Positions 27,992 through 35,936 of a stretch of DNA of 64,000 bases are shown piece by piece. How positions within the stretch are numbered: position 1 is the first letter of the stretch; the number at the start of each line of letters is the position of its first letter. This DNA comes from Algoriphagus ratkowskyi. Its GTDB lineage: Bacteria > Bacteroidota > Bacteroidia > Cytophagales > Cyclobacteriaceae. The notes under the pieces are model-generated. The model made no database searches. It saw only the letters and a program-made list of their open reading frames with translations, and had not been told where the DNA came from. The DNA is taken from positions 1-64,000 of the forward strand of contig NZ_MSSV01000017.1 in assembly GCF_002150505.1 (NCBI RefSeq), read 5' to 3'. A program made the translations under genes and the position numbers.

Positions 27992-28157
27992 AAAGATTTC
28001 ATGTTTTCGATAGTTTCTTAGATTGGAGATTGCAAATCCAGAAGAGCTAATTATACGTTCACTAGTCTCTAATCCAAAAATTGCTCTTGCTACAAGGCAG
28101 ATAGGCCAATCCTTTTAAATAGTTGGATGTATTTACTTCTATTATGTTATGGTTATT

Positions 28158-28432
28158 CTAGAATTCTTGTCTTCCTATTATTCGGATTATTTCTGGTATT
28201 TCATCAGTAGTTAGTTTGAAATAGATTGTATCGGAACCACAAACACAATAATGATAAGATTGTCGAATATGTGATGCTTGCGGGAACTGGTAAGGAATTT
28301 CACCAATTCGTTCAACCAGTTGATAAGTGCCTCGAAATATTTATCAGCCTGCGCTTCCCCAAAGTTAATAAAGCCGAATCTGTATATTCGAACAATATCG
28401 TCTTCTGCTTCTTGACTGAGCAGGTAAGTCAT
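28158..28432 (-). pseudogene. RelE/ParE-type toxin, frameshifted
   Basis: The N-terminal part (MTYLLSQEAEDDIVRIYRFG...YFEALI) is a typical ParE toxin start. In its own frame it runs off into unrelated residues and stops at 28211. Reading the adjacent frame from about position 28330 restores the family's second half: QLVERIGEIPYQFPQA, HIRQSYHYCV, GSDTIYFKL and a C-terminal RIIGRQEF ending at 28158. A single missing base near 28325-28333 therefore splits the gene. The toxin should be inactive. It overlaps the antitoxin gene upstream by 4 bases. Confidence 0.88.
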
Positions 28433-28665
28433 TTTAGGCCGTTTTTTGCTAAGGCTAAAATCTCATCCTTAGTTTTCTTGGAGTAGCCACTTTCTTCACC
28501 TTTTATCAATTCTAGTCGAAGCAAGGCTATACTTTCCTGCCGTTTTCGTTCTTGTCGAATCAGGTCATTTACCAACTCACTTTTACTAGCATATTCTTTA
28601 GCAGCTACCCTTTCTTGTAGCCAATTGTCATTTGGATCGGTTAATGAAATGCTCTGTCTTCCCAT
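28429..28665 (-). CDS. ParD-like antitoxin
   Basis: 78 residues beginning MGRQSISLTDPNDNWLQERV, a ribbon-helix-helix start typical of ParD/CopG antitoxins, then an acidic and basic helical tail (RQERKRQESIALLRLEL) that binds the toxin. It remains intact although the toxin overlapping its stop is frameshifted. It would dimerise and bind its own promoter. As an orphan antitoxin it may decay too, or may neutralise related toxins elsewhere. Confidence 0.85.
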   Translation of the reverse strand: MGRQSISLTDPNDNWLQERVAAKEYASKSELVNDLIRQERKRQESIALLRLELIKGEESGYSKKTKDEILALAKNGLK

Positions 28666-28809
28666 AATTAACTAGTTTGGTGTAAATATACACCAATTAT
28701 GCAAATGTTTACTAGAGAGGTATTGCTGAGTTAGGATTAGATATCCAACGGATAAGCTTCGAGAGATTACAAATCTCGAGGCGCTGGAATCACGGGTCAA
28801 AAATTAGGG

Positions 28810-28837
28810 GTTATCCTACTTCTTCAGAAGCTGGATT
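28810..28837. repeat. 28-bp hairpin-forming repeat, copy 2
   Basis: GTTATCCTACTTCT followed by TCAGAAGCTGGATT; three of the four differences from copy 1 at 27424-27451 are transitions. The inner stem CTTCT/AGAAG is kept. It stands in the 264-base gap before an unknown small gene. Confidence 0.55.
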
Positions 28838-28929
28838 TAGGTTGAGTGGAGATTGATTTTTGAAACCTGTGAACTTGTGGTTCACACGCAACTATTCTAT
28901 TAAAAGACGTTTCCCGGTCTATTGGTGTA

Positions 28930-29451
28930 TTAATCATATGTCCATTCACTAAGTGTTAATAAGTTTGAATGTCTATCCACCAAGATTATTAGAAAGTAAT
29001 ATGTGTAAACCCAACTCTGGGGTTCAATAATTTTTTCATCGTCTTTGTCGAACCAGTCTTTTGAGATAATGTAAAAATCATTTTCTACAAACCCGTTGTG
29101 AATTATGAAATATCTGCCAAGGATTTTAGCAAAGTCATTTCTGTCGTCTCCCCAATCAGGTTCATGTAAAAAGTCAACAAGAAATTTTACTGTTCCTTTT
29201 TTGTCTGTTTTCTTAAAGTCAGAGATTTTTATCTTCTTAATATTAAATGCTTGTCCCAAATAGCCTTTGTCTGGTTCAGCCTTCATGCAGTCACGTAAAC
29301 TGTTAAATGAAAACTGCTTTGAACGAATAAAAGTGTCGACAATTTTGTCATTGTCTATATGTTCGTCAACCTTGAATTCAAACTCAGTCAAGTTTATGCC
29401 TTGATAGTTTTCTTCAATTTCGATATATCGTTTGGTCTCGAAGGTTGTCAT
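28930..29451 (-). CDS. Protein of unknown function
   Basis: 173 residues, AT-rich, no signal peptide, no clear membrane segment and no motif I recognise. It is acidic, rich in Asp and aromatic residues, with a C-terminal hydrophobic patch (YTYYFLIILVDRHSNLL). Size and charge resemble small immunity-type or cassette-borne proteins, but this is only a resemblance. It stands alone between the toxin-antitoxin remnant and the flavin reductase operon, directly behind a palindromic spacer (29455-29497), which may mark it as an acquired gene. Confidence 0.6.
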   Translation of the reverse strand: MTTFETKRYIEIEENYQGINLTEFEFKVDEHIDNDKIVDTFIRSKQFSFNSLRDCMKAEPDKGYLGQAFNIKKIKISDFKKTDKKGTVKFLVDFLHEPDWGDDRNDFAKILGRYFIIHNGFVENDFYIISKDWFDKDDEKIIEPQSWVYTYYFLIILVDRHSNLLTLSEWTYD

Positions 29452-29454
29452 TAA

Positions 29455-29497
29455 AATGGCTTGGATACTTGTCTATATGCAACTCACCTAAGCCATT
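29455..29497. repeat. Palindromic spacer arm upstream of the unknown gene (possible attC-like site)
   Basis: AATGGCTT (29455-29462) and AAGCCATT (29490-29497) form an 8-bp inverted repeat directly before the start codon at 29451. On the minus strand the stretch GAGTTGCATATAGACAAG resembles GAGTTACGTGTATACAGG in front of the RDD gene at 53420. The resemblance is partial and judged by eye. The left boundary of the spacer is unclear; it may extend to about 29590. Confidence 0.4.
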
Positions 29498-29591
29498 GTC
29501 CTCAAGTCTTTGCAGATCCTAAATTAAGAATTTCGTCAAAAGCTTCTATAGGGAAGTTGAATAAATTTGCTGCCAACCCAAAAGTAAAGAA

Positions 29592-30320
29592 CTACTCCAA
29601 TCCCTTCTTTTCCGGGTTCCAGAAAGGTTTTGTTTTTATCTGCTTGGTTTCCCATTTCAGCTCTTTTCTAAAAAATTGATTTACGGCTACGCATACTCTG
29701 CTGTCCCCGGCTATGTAGGCCTTCTTTTTTCCTTTTAGCGTAGGAGCGATTTCCCTTAGCTTGGCAATGATCTCCTCGCTTGGGTTTTCTGGCAGTTCAT
29801 AGAAATCAAGAGGAGTGCTTCCGTCAATATCTGGGAATTGCTCAGATTTCTCAGGACTGTAAACGATACTGGCTACCTGTTTGTCTTTTCCGATAGTTCG
29901 GTTGATCATATACAGATGCGAGAGTGCAGACAGGTCGCCCAGCAGCACATAACTATCCGCAGTATCATGTGCGAGGAAATTGCCTTTCTTCCATTTGAAG
30001 TAAACGGCATCGCCCACTTGACAATCTTTCACCCATTGCGAGCCGATCCCTGAACTGTGCGTGGCTATGGCTACCTCTAGAAAGCCTTCAGATTTGTTGA
30101 TATCCCATACACTGTAGCTTCTGATCTTGTCTTTCATAGAGACCTGCTCATTGCCTATACCAATTCCCATTCGTAAGAAGGATCCGGGAATAAAATTGGC
30201 TTTGCGAATGCTGTCACTTTTCAAGCGAATTCTAAAAGCTGTTGTAGAAAGTGCCATTTTCTCTGTGATGATCGCCTCATCCAAGAATACTGATTTTAGG
30301 ATGTTTTCTATGATGCTCAT
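29592..30320 (-). CDS. Siderophore-interacting flavin reductase
   Basis: 242 residues of the SIP/ViuB ferredoxin-reductase-like family. The FAD-binding motif RSYSVW is at about 67-72, followed by a conserved HSSGIGSQWV, and the NADPH-side domain has LLGDLSALSHLYMI and YIAGDSRVCVAVNQFF. It would reduce a ferric chelate or pass electrons to a membrane haem protein. It is the last gene of an operon that also encodes an MsrQ-like haem protein, so the two may work together (inference). Cytoplasmic. Confidence 0.85.
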   Translation of the reverse strand: MSIIENILKSVFLDEAIITEKMALSTTAFRIRLKSDSIRKANFIPGSFLRMGIGIGNEQVSMKDKIRSYSVWDINKSEGFLEVAIATHSSGIGSQWVKDCQVGDAVYFKWKKGNFLAHDTADSYVLLGDLSALSHLYMINRTIGKDKQVASIVYSPEKSEQFPDIDGSTPLDFYELPENPSEEIIAKLREIAPTLKGKKKAYIAGDSRVCVAVNQFFRKELKWETKQIKTKPFWNPEKKGLE

Positions 30321-30331
30321 TAGAGGTTAGC

Positions 30332-31192
30332 TTAGGAGGTAGGGTGATTTTGATGATACGCTTCTATCATCGCCAAGGGAGATTTATGCAGTCTTCCTGA
30401 TGCTTTTTGAAAATCAGAAGGCACATCGTTCACTCCATTGTTAATACCTTCATAAATGCCGGCAATGATCGTCCCCATAAAATCCCCTAAAGCTGCTTGA
30501 CGTTCTTTTTTGTATTCTTCCGTAGAAACGGCGGTGTATTTCAAATTCGTCTTATAAACCTGGTTGATGTAGGCTGCCAATTCTTTTTGTGAGATGGCTT
30601 CACCTACCAGATTGTAGGTATTTCCGTTGTGCGTATCGTCCAAAAGCATCTGTGCATAGGAGAAACCTAACTCTTCTCTGCTGGTATAGCTGCACTTTCC
30701 TTCCCCAGCACAATTCCTTATTTCTCCCTCTTTCACATAGCTGTCGATGTACTCCAAATCTGGTTCTATGTATATGCCGTTTCTGCCAATGACCCATTGC
30801 AATCCCGATGCACGCACATCTTCTTCTGTTTGTCGATTGCTCTGCACTATGGGACTAAATGCCGTATTGACTTCGTCTCCTACGATGCTGGTATATACTA
30901 GTTTAGCAACGCCATTTTGTTTCGCTGCTTCGATCACATTTCTGTGCTGTTGGATTCTCTTCTGAGGTTCGTCCATTCCCAATACAAGCAAGACTTTGTC
31001 CACACCATTTAGGGCAATTTCAAGATCCTCAGGGCTATTGTAATCGCCTTTTCTAACTTCCACGCCCAGGTGTTTAGCTTTCTCAGGAGTTCTTGCGATG
31101 GCTATTACCTCGTCTTCCCCAATTTCCTGAATTAGAGCTTTTACGATAGCGGCGCCTAATTGACCACTTGCCGATGTTACTGCAATTTTCAT
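30332..31192 (-). CDS. NmrA/QorB-like NAD(P)H-binding protein
   Basis: 286 residues, an atypical SDR. The N-terminal dinucleotide site is TSASGQLGAAIV (GxxGxxG-like), with KLVYTSIVG later and no YxxxK catalytic pair. The family includes QorB quinone reductase and NmrA redox sensors. Given the flavin reductase and haem membrane genes around it, a role in quinone or redox handling is plausible. 12 bases separate it from the flavin reductase start. Confidence 0.82.
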   Translation of the reverse strand: MKIAVTSASGQLGAAIVKALIQEIGEDEVIAIARTPEKAKHLGVEVRKGDYNSPEDLEIALNGVDKVLLVLGMDEPQKRIQQHRNVIEAAKQNGVAKLVYTSIVGDEVNTAFSPIVQSNRQTEEDVRASGLQWVIGRNGIYIEPDLEYIDSYVKEGEIRNCAGEGKCSYTSREELGFSYAQMLLDDTHNGNTYNLVGEAISQKELAAYINQVYKTNLKYTAVSTEEYKKERQAALGDFMGTIIAGIYEGINNGVNDVPSDFQKASGRLHKSPLAMIEAYHQNHPTS

Positions 31193-31204
31193 AATAGTAA
31201 TGAG

Positions 31205-31819
31205 TTATGATTTTTTTGATCTCAGCGCAATGATTTTCTCTTTCACGGCTGGTATTCGAATGATAAAGCCAATGCCAACTATCAGGGCGTAAATAGCCCA
31301 GGTTTTGTCTAAAATAGCAACGTGCAGAAGACTCAATAAGATGGCAACATAAGCCAAACTCTGTAGTTTTTTCCACTTGTCCTTTAACTTCTTCATTGAT
31401 TTTCTATTGGAAGTAAAAAGTAGTGGAATCAGAAGTAGGACCGCCACAAATCCAGCGATGTAGTTGAATTGTGAAAAGGTCTCTACAAATCCTTCTGCCC
31501 AAATGAAAATAACAAAGTGAAGTATGCTCCACACAGCGGAGGCGATACCCATGGCTTGTCTTACAAATAGACTGTGCACACCAAAGAGGATAAACACGGG
31601 AGTGCAGGTGAGTACTGCAGTCATCCATCTGATCGCAAACTCTCCGGAAACGTGATATAACATTTCCAAACTTGTTCTGCCTTCCTCTTCACCATCAGCC
31701 AATGTGATTGAGAGCCCATGATTCAGGTCAACTGTGATCAAGTTAGCTAAAACAATCATGGGTAAAAGAGCCAGAAGAGCGACGATCATCCAGCCGTAAT
31801 TTTTTTTGATGAAACTCAT
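31205..31819 (-). CDS. MsrQ/YedZ-like haem membrane protein (ferric-reductase-like domain)
   Basis: 204 residues with about six transmembrane helices. It aligns by eye to MsrQ: SGEFAIRWMTAVLTCTP, VRQAMGIASAVWSILHF, LLFTSNRKSMKKLKDKWKKLQ and LLSLLHVAILDKTW. Family knowledge: MsrQ holds b-type haems on conserved histidines and passes electrons from a flavin reductase to MsrP. Here His101 and His166 remain, but the middle position, usually His, is Gln153. No msrP gene is nearby; a SIP flavin reductase is. The start directly follows the zinc-ribbon gene stop (zero spacing). Function as a quinone or ferric reductase partner is inferred. Confidence 0.72.
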   Translation of the reverse strand: MSFIKKNYGWMIVALLALLPMIVLANLITVDLNHGLSITLADGEEEGRTSLEMLYHVSGEFAIRWMTAVLTCTPVFILFGVHSLFVRQAMGIASAVWSILHFVIFIWAEGFVETFSQFNYIAGFVAVLLLIPLLFTSNRKSMKKLKDKWKKLQSLAYVAILLSLLHVAILDKTWAIYALIVGIGFIIRIPAVKEKIIALRSKKS

Positions 31820-32020
31820 TTAGACTGCTCGGTTTTTTATTTCTTCCAGCTCTTTCTCCAGTTGCTCAGCTTTGGCTTTAAATTTTTCCATGGCCTTTTT
31901 CAACTGAGAGATTTTTTTGAAAGCTTCCTCGTCTTGAACTGCCTGATACGTGACTTTACCTTCAAGTTCTTTAATTCTGGAATGGCTCCCGCAGGTGGGG
32001 CATATAGCTACTGTGCTCAT
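31820..32020 (-). CDS. Small zinc-ribbon/coiled-coil protein
   Basis: 66 residues. The start holds a CxxC pair (ICPTCGS), possibly half of a zinc ribbon, and residues 30-64 form a charged coiled coil (KKAMEKFKAKAEQLEKELEE). With only one CxxC it may bind metal as a dimer. It is tightly packed before the MsrQ-like gene, suggesting co-expression. No named family recognised. Confidence 0.7.
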   Translation of the reverse strand: MSTVAICPTCGSHSRIKELEGKVTYQAVQDEEAFKKISQLKKAMEKFKAKAEQLEKELEEIKNRAV

Positions 32021-32107
32021 GATTTATTTTTGAGCAAAGTTCACTATCCTGTTACCTTAAGTAAAGGTGAATCACTTGTTAAGAATGGTAAATATGAAAC
32101 CATGTTC

Positions 32108-32971
32108 TCAAAGAGAGGCCTTATATTCCTTGGGTGAAAGCCCGGTCTGTCTTTTGAAAAACTTGGTGAAATTAGTCACTTCATCGAAGCCAGTTTGGAA
32201 GGCAACTTCCTTCAGGCTAATCTCACTGTTAAATATGTTTCGTTTGATTTCGAGTATCACATACTGATCGATAAAGTGCTTGGCGGTATTTACAGTGATT
32301 TCCCGGACGATCAGGTTGAGATGCTTGGATGAGATATTGAGCATGGCTGCATAGTCAATCACATTTCGAGTTTGGGTGTAGTTTTTCTCTACCAAGTCTT
32401 TGAATTGTGTGAAAACTGCTTGGTGCTTTTTGTCCCCTTTTTCTGGAAGATCTTGCTGTGCGTGACGCTCTAATTTCAATAAATAGATCTCCAGTATTTT
32501 TGCAATTATTTCTTTTTGAGCATAGCTATTTTTGCTTTGGAGTTCTTCTGATGCCTTCTCCAGAAAAAAGTCATTGAATGGGCTGTGTTCTACCAGTGGC
32601 TCCGAAATATGATAGTTGTACAAATGGGAAATGAAATTGATCGAAGAGGTTGAGAAATACCTTAAAACAAAATCTTCTGTGAAGACCACCAGATAGCCAT
32701 CATATTGAAAATTATTCTGGAAAGCATGCACCTGACCTTTAGCGATTTTTAGTACAGAGCCCTTTTGGACAGCATAGTTTTTCAAATCTACCTGATGTAC
32801 TCCCTTGCCTTCCGTCACAATCAGCAAAGCAAAAAAGGAAATTCTATGGGGTAGGTGAGGGTTGTGACTGGGATTTTCCTCTATGCGTGAGAACAACTCT
32901 GCTAAGCTTAGAAATTCAATGTCCGTGCTTCCTTCGGTACTTTTAAAAGATATGTTGGGGATGCTGTTCAA
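32108..32971 (-). CDS. AraC-family transcriptional regulator
   Basis: 287 residues: an N-terminal cupin-like sensor (RISFFALLIVTEGKGVHQVD) and a C-terminal double helix-turn-helix (NVIDYAAMLNISSKHLNLIVRE and LKEVAFQTGFDEVTNFTKFFKRQTGLSPKEY). It stands 87 bases upstream of the zinc-ribbon/MsrQ/NmrA/flavin-reductase genes on the same strand and is their likely regulator. The inducer is unknown. Confidence 0.9.
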   Translation of the reverse strand: MNSIPNISFKSTEGSTDIEFLSLAELFSRIEENPSHNPHLPHRISFFALLIVTEGKGVHQVDLKNYAVQKGSVLKIAKGQVHAFQNNFQYDGYLVVFTEDFVLRYFSTSSINFISHLYNYHISEPLVEHSPFNDFFLEKASEELQSKNSYAQKEIIAKILEIYLLKLERHAQQDLPEKGDKKHQAVFTQFKDLVEKNYTQTRNVIDYAAMLNISSKHLNLIVREITVNTAKHFIDQYVILEIKRNIFNSEISLKEVAFQTGFDEVTNFTKFFKRQTGLSPKEYKASL

Positions 32972-33035
32972 GGGTGAATCTTTTAATGCAAGAAGCTATT
33001 TATAAATCAACAATATAGCAACTCATCATTGCCTG

Positions 33036-33881
33036 TCATTTCTCAAAATCCTCCTTCGTGATTCCAGTATCAAACTTAATGTCTGTCCAGTTAACTGTGA
33101 TCCATCCTTCATCAGATAGGTCAGCGTTCCAGGTAGAGGCTTTGTACTTTCGCTTGGTTGGGATCAAAAGACCATCTATTTTCTCATAGTCAAGAAGCAT
33201 CAAATAGGGAGTTTCTTCTACTCCAAAGTCAACTACAGTAAATAAGAATTGGTCAACTATCGAGGTTTCCTTATCAATATACAACTGGTAGGTATCTGTC
33301 GGCTTGTCATCAGGGGAATCAAAGGTGATTTTTACTATGTGGTATTCTTTGTTGTTTATTGGCCGCTCGCCAATGTATTCGTAATTTATTCCTGGATCCA
33401 ACAGCTTTTGCATCATAGTAAACCAGTAGTAATTCGTTGGTCGGTTAAACTTAACTCTAGCTAGCGCCTCTTCATCGCTTATAACTTCGCCATTATGCTT
33501 TAGCCAATACTCAGTCCCGTTAAATCCCTGCTCTATGTCCCCCTCGAATTGAGGCAATGTTCGCTCATGTGTTGTATATCGTCCATAAGAGTACTCTCCA
33601 TCAAAGAGGTACTTCTCTTGAGAAATATCGGTGCCACCATCAGCTGTCACATAGGTATAGGTGTATTTGACGCTTTTTTTATCCGCCAGACTGCTGAAAT
33701 CTCCCACTTTCTGCACCATCTCGTACACTAGCTCATGCCCCATATTCTGAAATTCTGGGCGATTCTGATTTTCAGTATTCTTCTGATTTTTATCCTGGCA
33801 GGATGCTAACAGAAAGCTTAAAAAAACTAGAGTTAATACATTGAGTTTCGTAATAGAATTCATTAGCATAGTTTGATTCAA
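33036..33881 (-). CDS. DUF6503-like lipoprotein
   Basis: 281 residues with a lipoprotein signal ending in lipobox LLASC (Cys28 from the first ATG). ATGs at 33869 and 33863 are alternative starts. The mature part is beta-rich with conserved aromatic residues and resembles DUF6503/outer-membrane lipoprotein-sorting-like folds found widely in Bacteroidota. It is probably anchored in the outer membrane facing the periplasm. Its function is unknown. It shares direction with the LytTR system but a 272-base gap separates them. Confidence 0.7.
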   Translation of the reverse strand: MNQTMLMNSITKLNVLTLVFLSFLLASCQDKNQKNTENQNRPEFQNMGHELVYEMVQKVGDFSSLADKKSVKYTYTYVTADGGTDISQEKYLFDGEYSYGRYTTHERTLPQFEGDIEQGFNGTEYWLKHNGEVISDEEALARVKFNRPTNYYWFTMMQKLLDPGINYEYIGERPINNKEYHIVKITFDSPDDKPTDTYQLYIDKETSIVDQFLFTVVDFGVEETPYLMLLDYEKIDGLLIPTKRKYKASTWNADLSDEGWITVNWTDIKFDTGITKEDFEK

Positions 33882-33976
33882 TTAAAATCCAGTGAGTTTC
33901 AAAATATATAATCAAGGAATTTGGGTTTATAATGCTCCGAAATGCTGATTCGTTCCTAATAGATAAGGATCTTTGC
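33878..33976 (-). pseudogene. Degenerate copy of the 3' end of the LytTR regulator gene
   Basis: Read on the minus strand, this segment translates as KILIY-stop-ERISISEHYKPK followed by FLDYIF-stop-NSLDFN-stop. The true regulator at 34154-34891 ends QILINKERITVSEHYKPK and FLDYINRNSLDFN-stop. The match covers the last 30-odd codons including the stop, and the copy has two in-frame stops. Similarity fades upstream of KILI. It lies just before the lipoprotein start, so the lipoprotein promoter may sit within or next to it. Probably left by a tandem duplication or loss of a second LytTR gene. Confidence 0.88.
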
Positions 33977-34153
33977 AGTTAGTCTATTAAATAGGTATTG
34001 CTACTGCGAGATCTGAGAATGTAAAGATAGACTTCTATGCTTCTTCCTTCAAATTCGAACTTCAATGTTTATCTTCTCTGATAACTGGATGTTTCTCTGG
34101 AAACCTCTGGATTGATGAATTCAGTCTGCTTTTTTCAGAGTTCCAAAAGCTTC

Positions 34154-34891
34154 TCAGTTAAAATCCAGTGAGTTTCGATTTATATAATCTAGGAACTTGG
34201 GTTTGTAATGCTCCGAAACGGTGATGCGTTCTTTGTTGATCAATATCTGACCCCGCTCTATGGTCTCCACATTTTTCAGAGAAACGATGAAGGATCGATG
34301 AACTCGTAGAAACTGGGTTTCAGGAAGTTCTTCTTCCAGTGACTTGAGGCTCATCAGGGTTAAAATAGGCTTTGGACTATCCTTGAGCCAGATTTTTATA
34401 TAGTCTTTCAGCCCTTCGAAATAGAGTACATCTGCCAACTTGATGCGGAGCTGCTTATGTTCGGATTTGATAAAGAGGAATTCTTTATCCACGGCGGGGC
34501 TGTCTGCCTTCTGAGCCCAAACGAGCTCAAACCAGGTATTCGCTTTATTTGCCGCTACCAAAAATTCCGCATAGTCAAATGGTTTCAGCAGGTAATCCAA
34601 TGCTTCGACTTTAAAGCCTTCTAATGCATACTGATCGAATGCCGTAGTGAAGATCACTCGGGATTCTTTAGGGAGCATTTTAGAAAACTCTAACCCGGTA
34701 AGATCTGGCATCTGTATGTCTAGAAACAATAGGTCTACGGGTTCTTTCTTCACACACTCCATGGCCTCAATCGCACTGCTGCATTTGTGCTTCAACTCTA
34801 GAAATGGAGTTTTCTCGATGTAGCTTTCCACCAGATTAAGCGCCATAGGCTCATCATCCACGATCAGGCAAGTTATTTTCCTCGTACTCAT
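34154..34891 (-). CDS. LytTR-family response regulator
   Basis: 245 residues. The receiver domain has the acidic pair DDE near residue 12, the phospho-acceptor Asp in LLFLDIQMP and Lys in LLKPF. The C-terminal LytTR DNA-binding domain includes ADVLYFEGLKDYIKIWL, FLRVHRSFIVSLKNV and VSEHYK. It pairs with the LytS-type kinase gene whose stop lies 3 bases upstream. It probably controls the MacAB exporter genes on the same strand. Confidence 0.92.
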   Translation of the reverse strand: MSTRKITCLIVDDEPMALNLVESYIEKTPFLELKHKCSSAIEAMECVKKEPVDLLFLDIQMPDLTGLEFSKMLPKESRVIFTTAFDQYALEGFKVEALDYLLKPFDYAEFLVAANKANTWFELVWAQKADSPAVDKEFLFIKSEHKQLRIKLADVLYFEGLKDYIKIWLKDSPKPILTLMSLKSLEEELPETQFLRVHRSFIVSLKNVETIERGQILINKERITVSEHYKPKFLDYINRNSLDFN

Positions 34892-34894
34892 AGG

Positions 34895-35932
34895 CTAGTC
34901 GGTTAGAATTTCCAGTTGTGCTACAAATCGGTTGTCCCGGACTTCCGTGCTCAGTTCGCTTCTTTGAGGATACAGGAGTGCAAGTCGCTTTTCAATATTC
35001 ACCAAGCCTATTCCAGATCCACTTTTATCATCTGATTTTTTGGGGAAATTATCATTTTCTATCGTGAACAATACCCTTTTATCAACGATCACCAAATTGA
35101 TCTGAATTGTACTTTCCTTACTTCCAGAAACCCCATGCTTGAAGGCATTTTCTATAAGAGAAACGAAAAGCAAAGGTGCTACCTGTATGCCGGTATCCTC
35201 ACTTGGGAAGTTGTAATTAACCTTGGTCTTATCCGATACCCGCAACTTCATCAGGTCGATGTATTTTTTCATAAAATCAATCTCCTTTGTAAGAGGAACC
35301 ACTTCCAGGTTGGTTTCATAGAGCATGTACCGCATCAGTTTACTCAGGCTGTGAATCGCTGCTTTGGCTTGATCCGGAGTCTGATCTACCATGGCGTAAA
35401 TATTATTCAGGGAATTAAAGAAGAAGTGCGGCTGCAATTGGTAATGCAGGTGCTGCAATTCTGATTGCAATTTGATATTAGCAGTTTCCTTACGTTCAGC
35501 TTCGGTGGTAACCCATCTCTCCGTGGTCTTGACGGCTATGGCAAAGAGTAGGGGAGCCATGTACGAAGCAATTTGCCCATAGATAAACATCTTCAAACGA
35601 GGTCCGCTATCATCGTCTGAAGCGAGGGTTCTTCGTGCTAGTTCCTGAAAATAGTTACTTTCTAGGTACTCTCTTAGCAATAGAAAAACGGTGATAAAAA
35701 GGGCATTTACTCCCACGAATGCAATGATCTTCTTGGTGAAATAAAACCGATCGATCAGTACAAAATAGTTAGCGTAGAAGAGCATTGCAGACAACACTAA
35801 GGGAATCCAGAAGTGGGCTATGATCCTAGTGATATCCTGAGATTGCCCCGTGGAAAGTAAGTAGGGCATGCTGAACAGCACTGCCCATACTAAGACATGA
35901 GAAAAGACCGATATGATTCTATTTTTGCTCAT
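34895..35932 (-). CDS. LytS-family sensor histidine kinase
   Basis: 345 residues: four or so N-terminal transmembrane helices without a large outside domain, then the His_kinase domain with phosphoacceptor in YQLQPHFFFNSLNNIY and an ATPase domain with SLIENAFKHGV and GSGIGLVNIEKRL. It senses a membrane or envelope cue. The gene lies 4 bases after the MacB permease stop and 3 before the regulator, so exporter and sensor are one transcript. Confidence 0.92.
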   Translation of the reverse strand: MSKNRIISVFSHVLVWAVLFSMPYLLSTGQSQDITRIIAHFWIPLVLSAMLFYANYFVLIDRFYFTKKIIAFVGVNALFITVFLLLREYLESNYFQELARRTLASDDDSGPRLKMFIYGQIASYMAPLLFAIAVKTTERWVTTEAERKETANIKLQSELQHLHYQLQPHFFFNSLNNIYAMVDQTPDQAKAAIHSLSKLMRYMLYETNLEVVPLTKEIDFMKKYIDLMKLRVSDKTKVNYNFPSEDTGIQVAPLLFVSLIENAFKHGVSGSKESTIQINLVIVDKRVLFTIENDNFPKKSDDKSGSGIGLVNIEKRLALLYPQRSELSTEVRDNRFVAQLEILTD

Positions 35933-35936
35933 AAGA

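Noticed and set aside
28211-28432. A complete short ParE variant ending at 28211
   Set aside because: The last 30-odd residues are unrelated to the family, while the neighbouring frame carries the conserved toxin end.
29461-29679. Plus-strand open frame over the spacer and the flavin reductase gene end
   Set aside because: It overlaps the 3' end of a real gene in antisense and its first part lies in the palindromic spacer; no family features.
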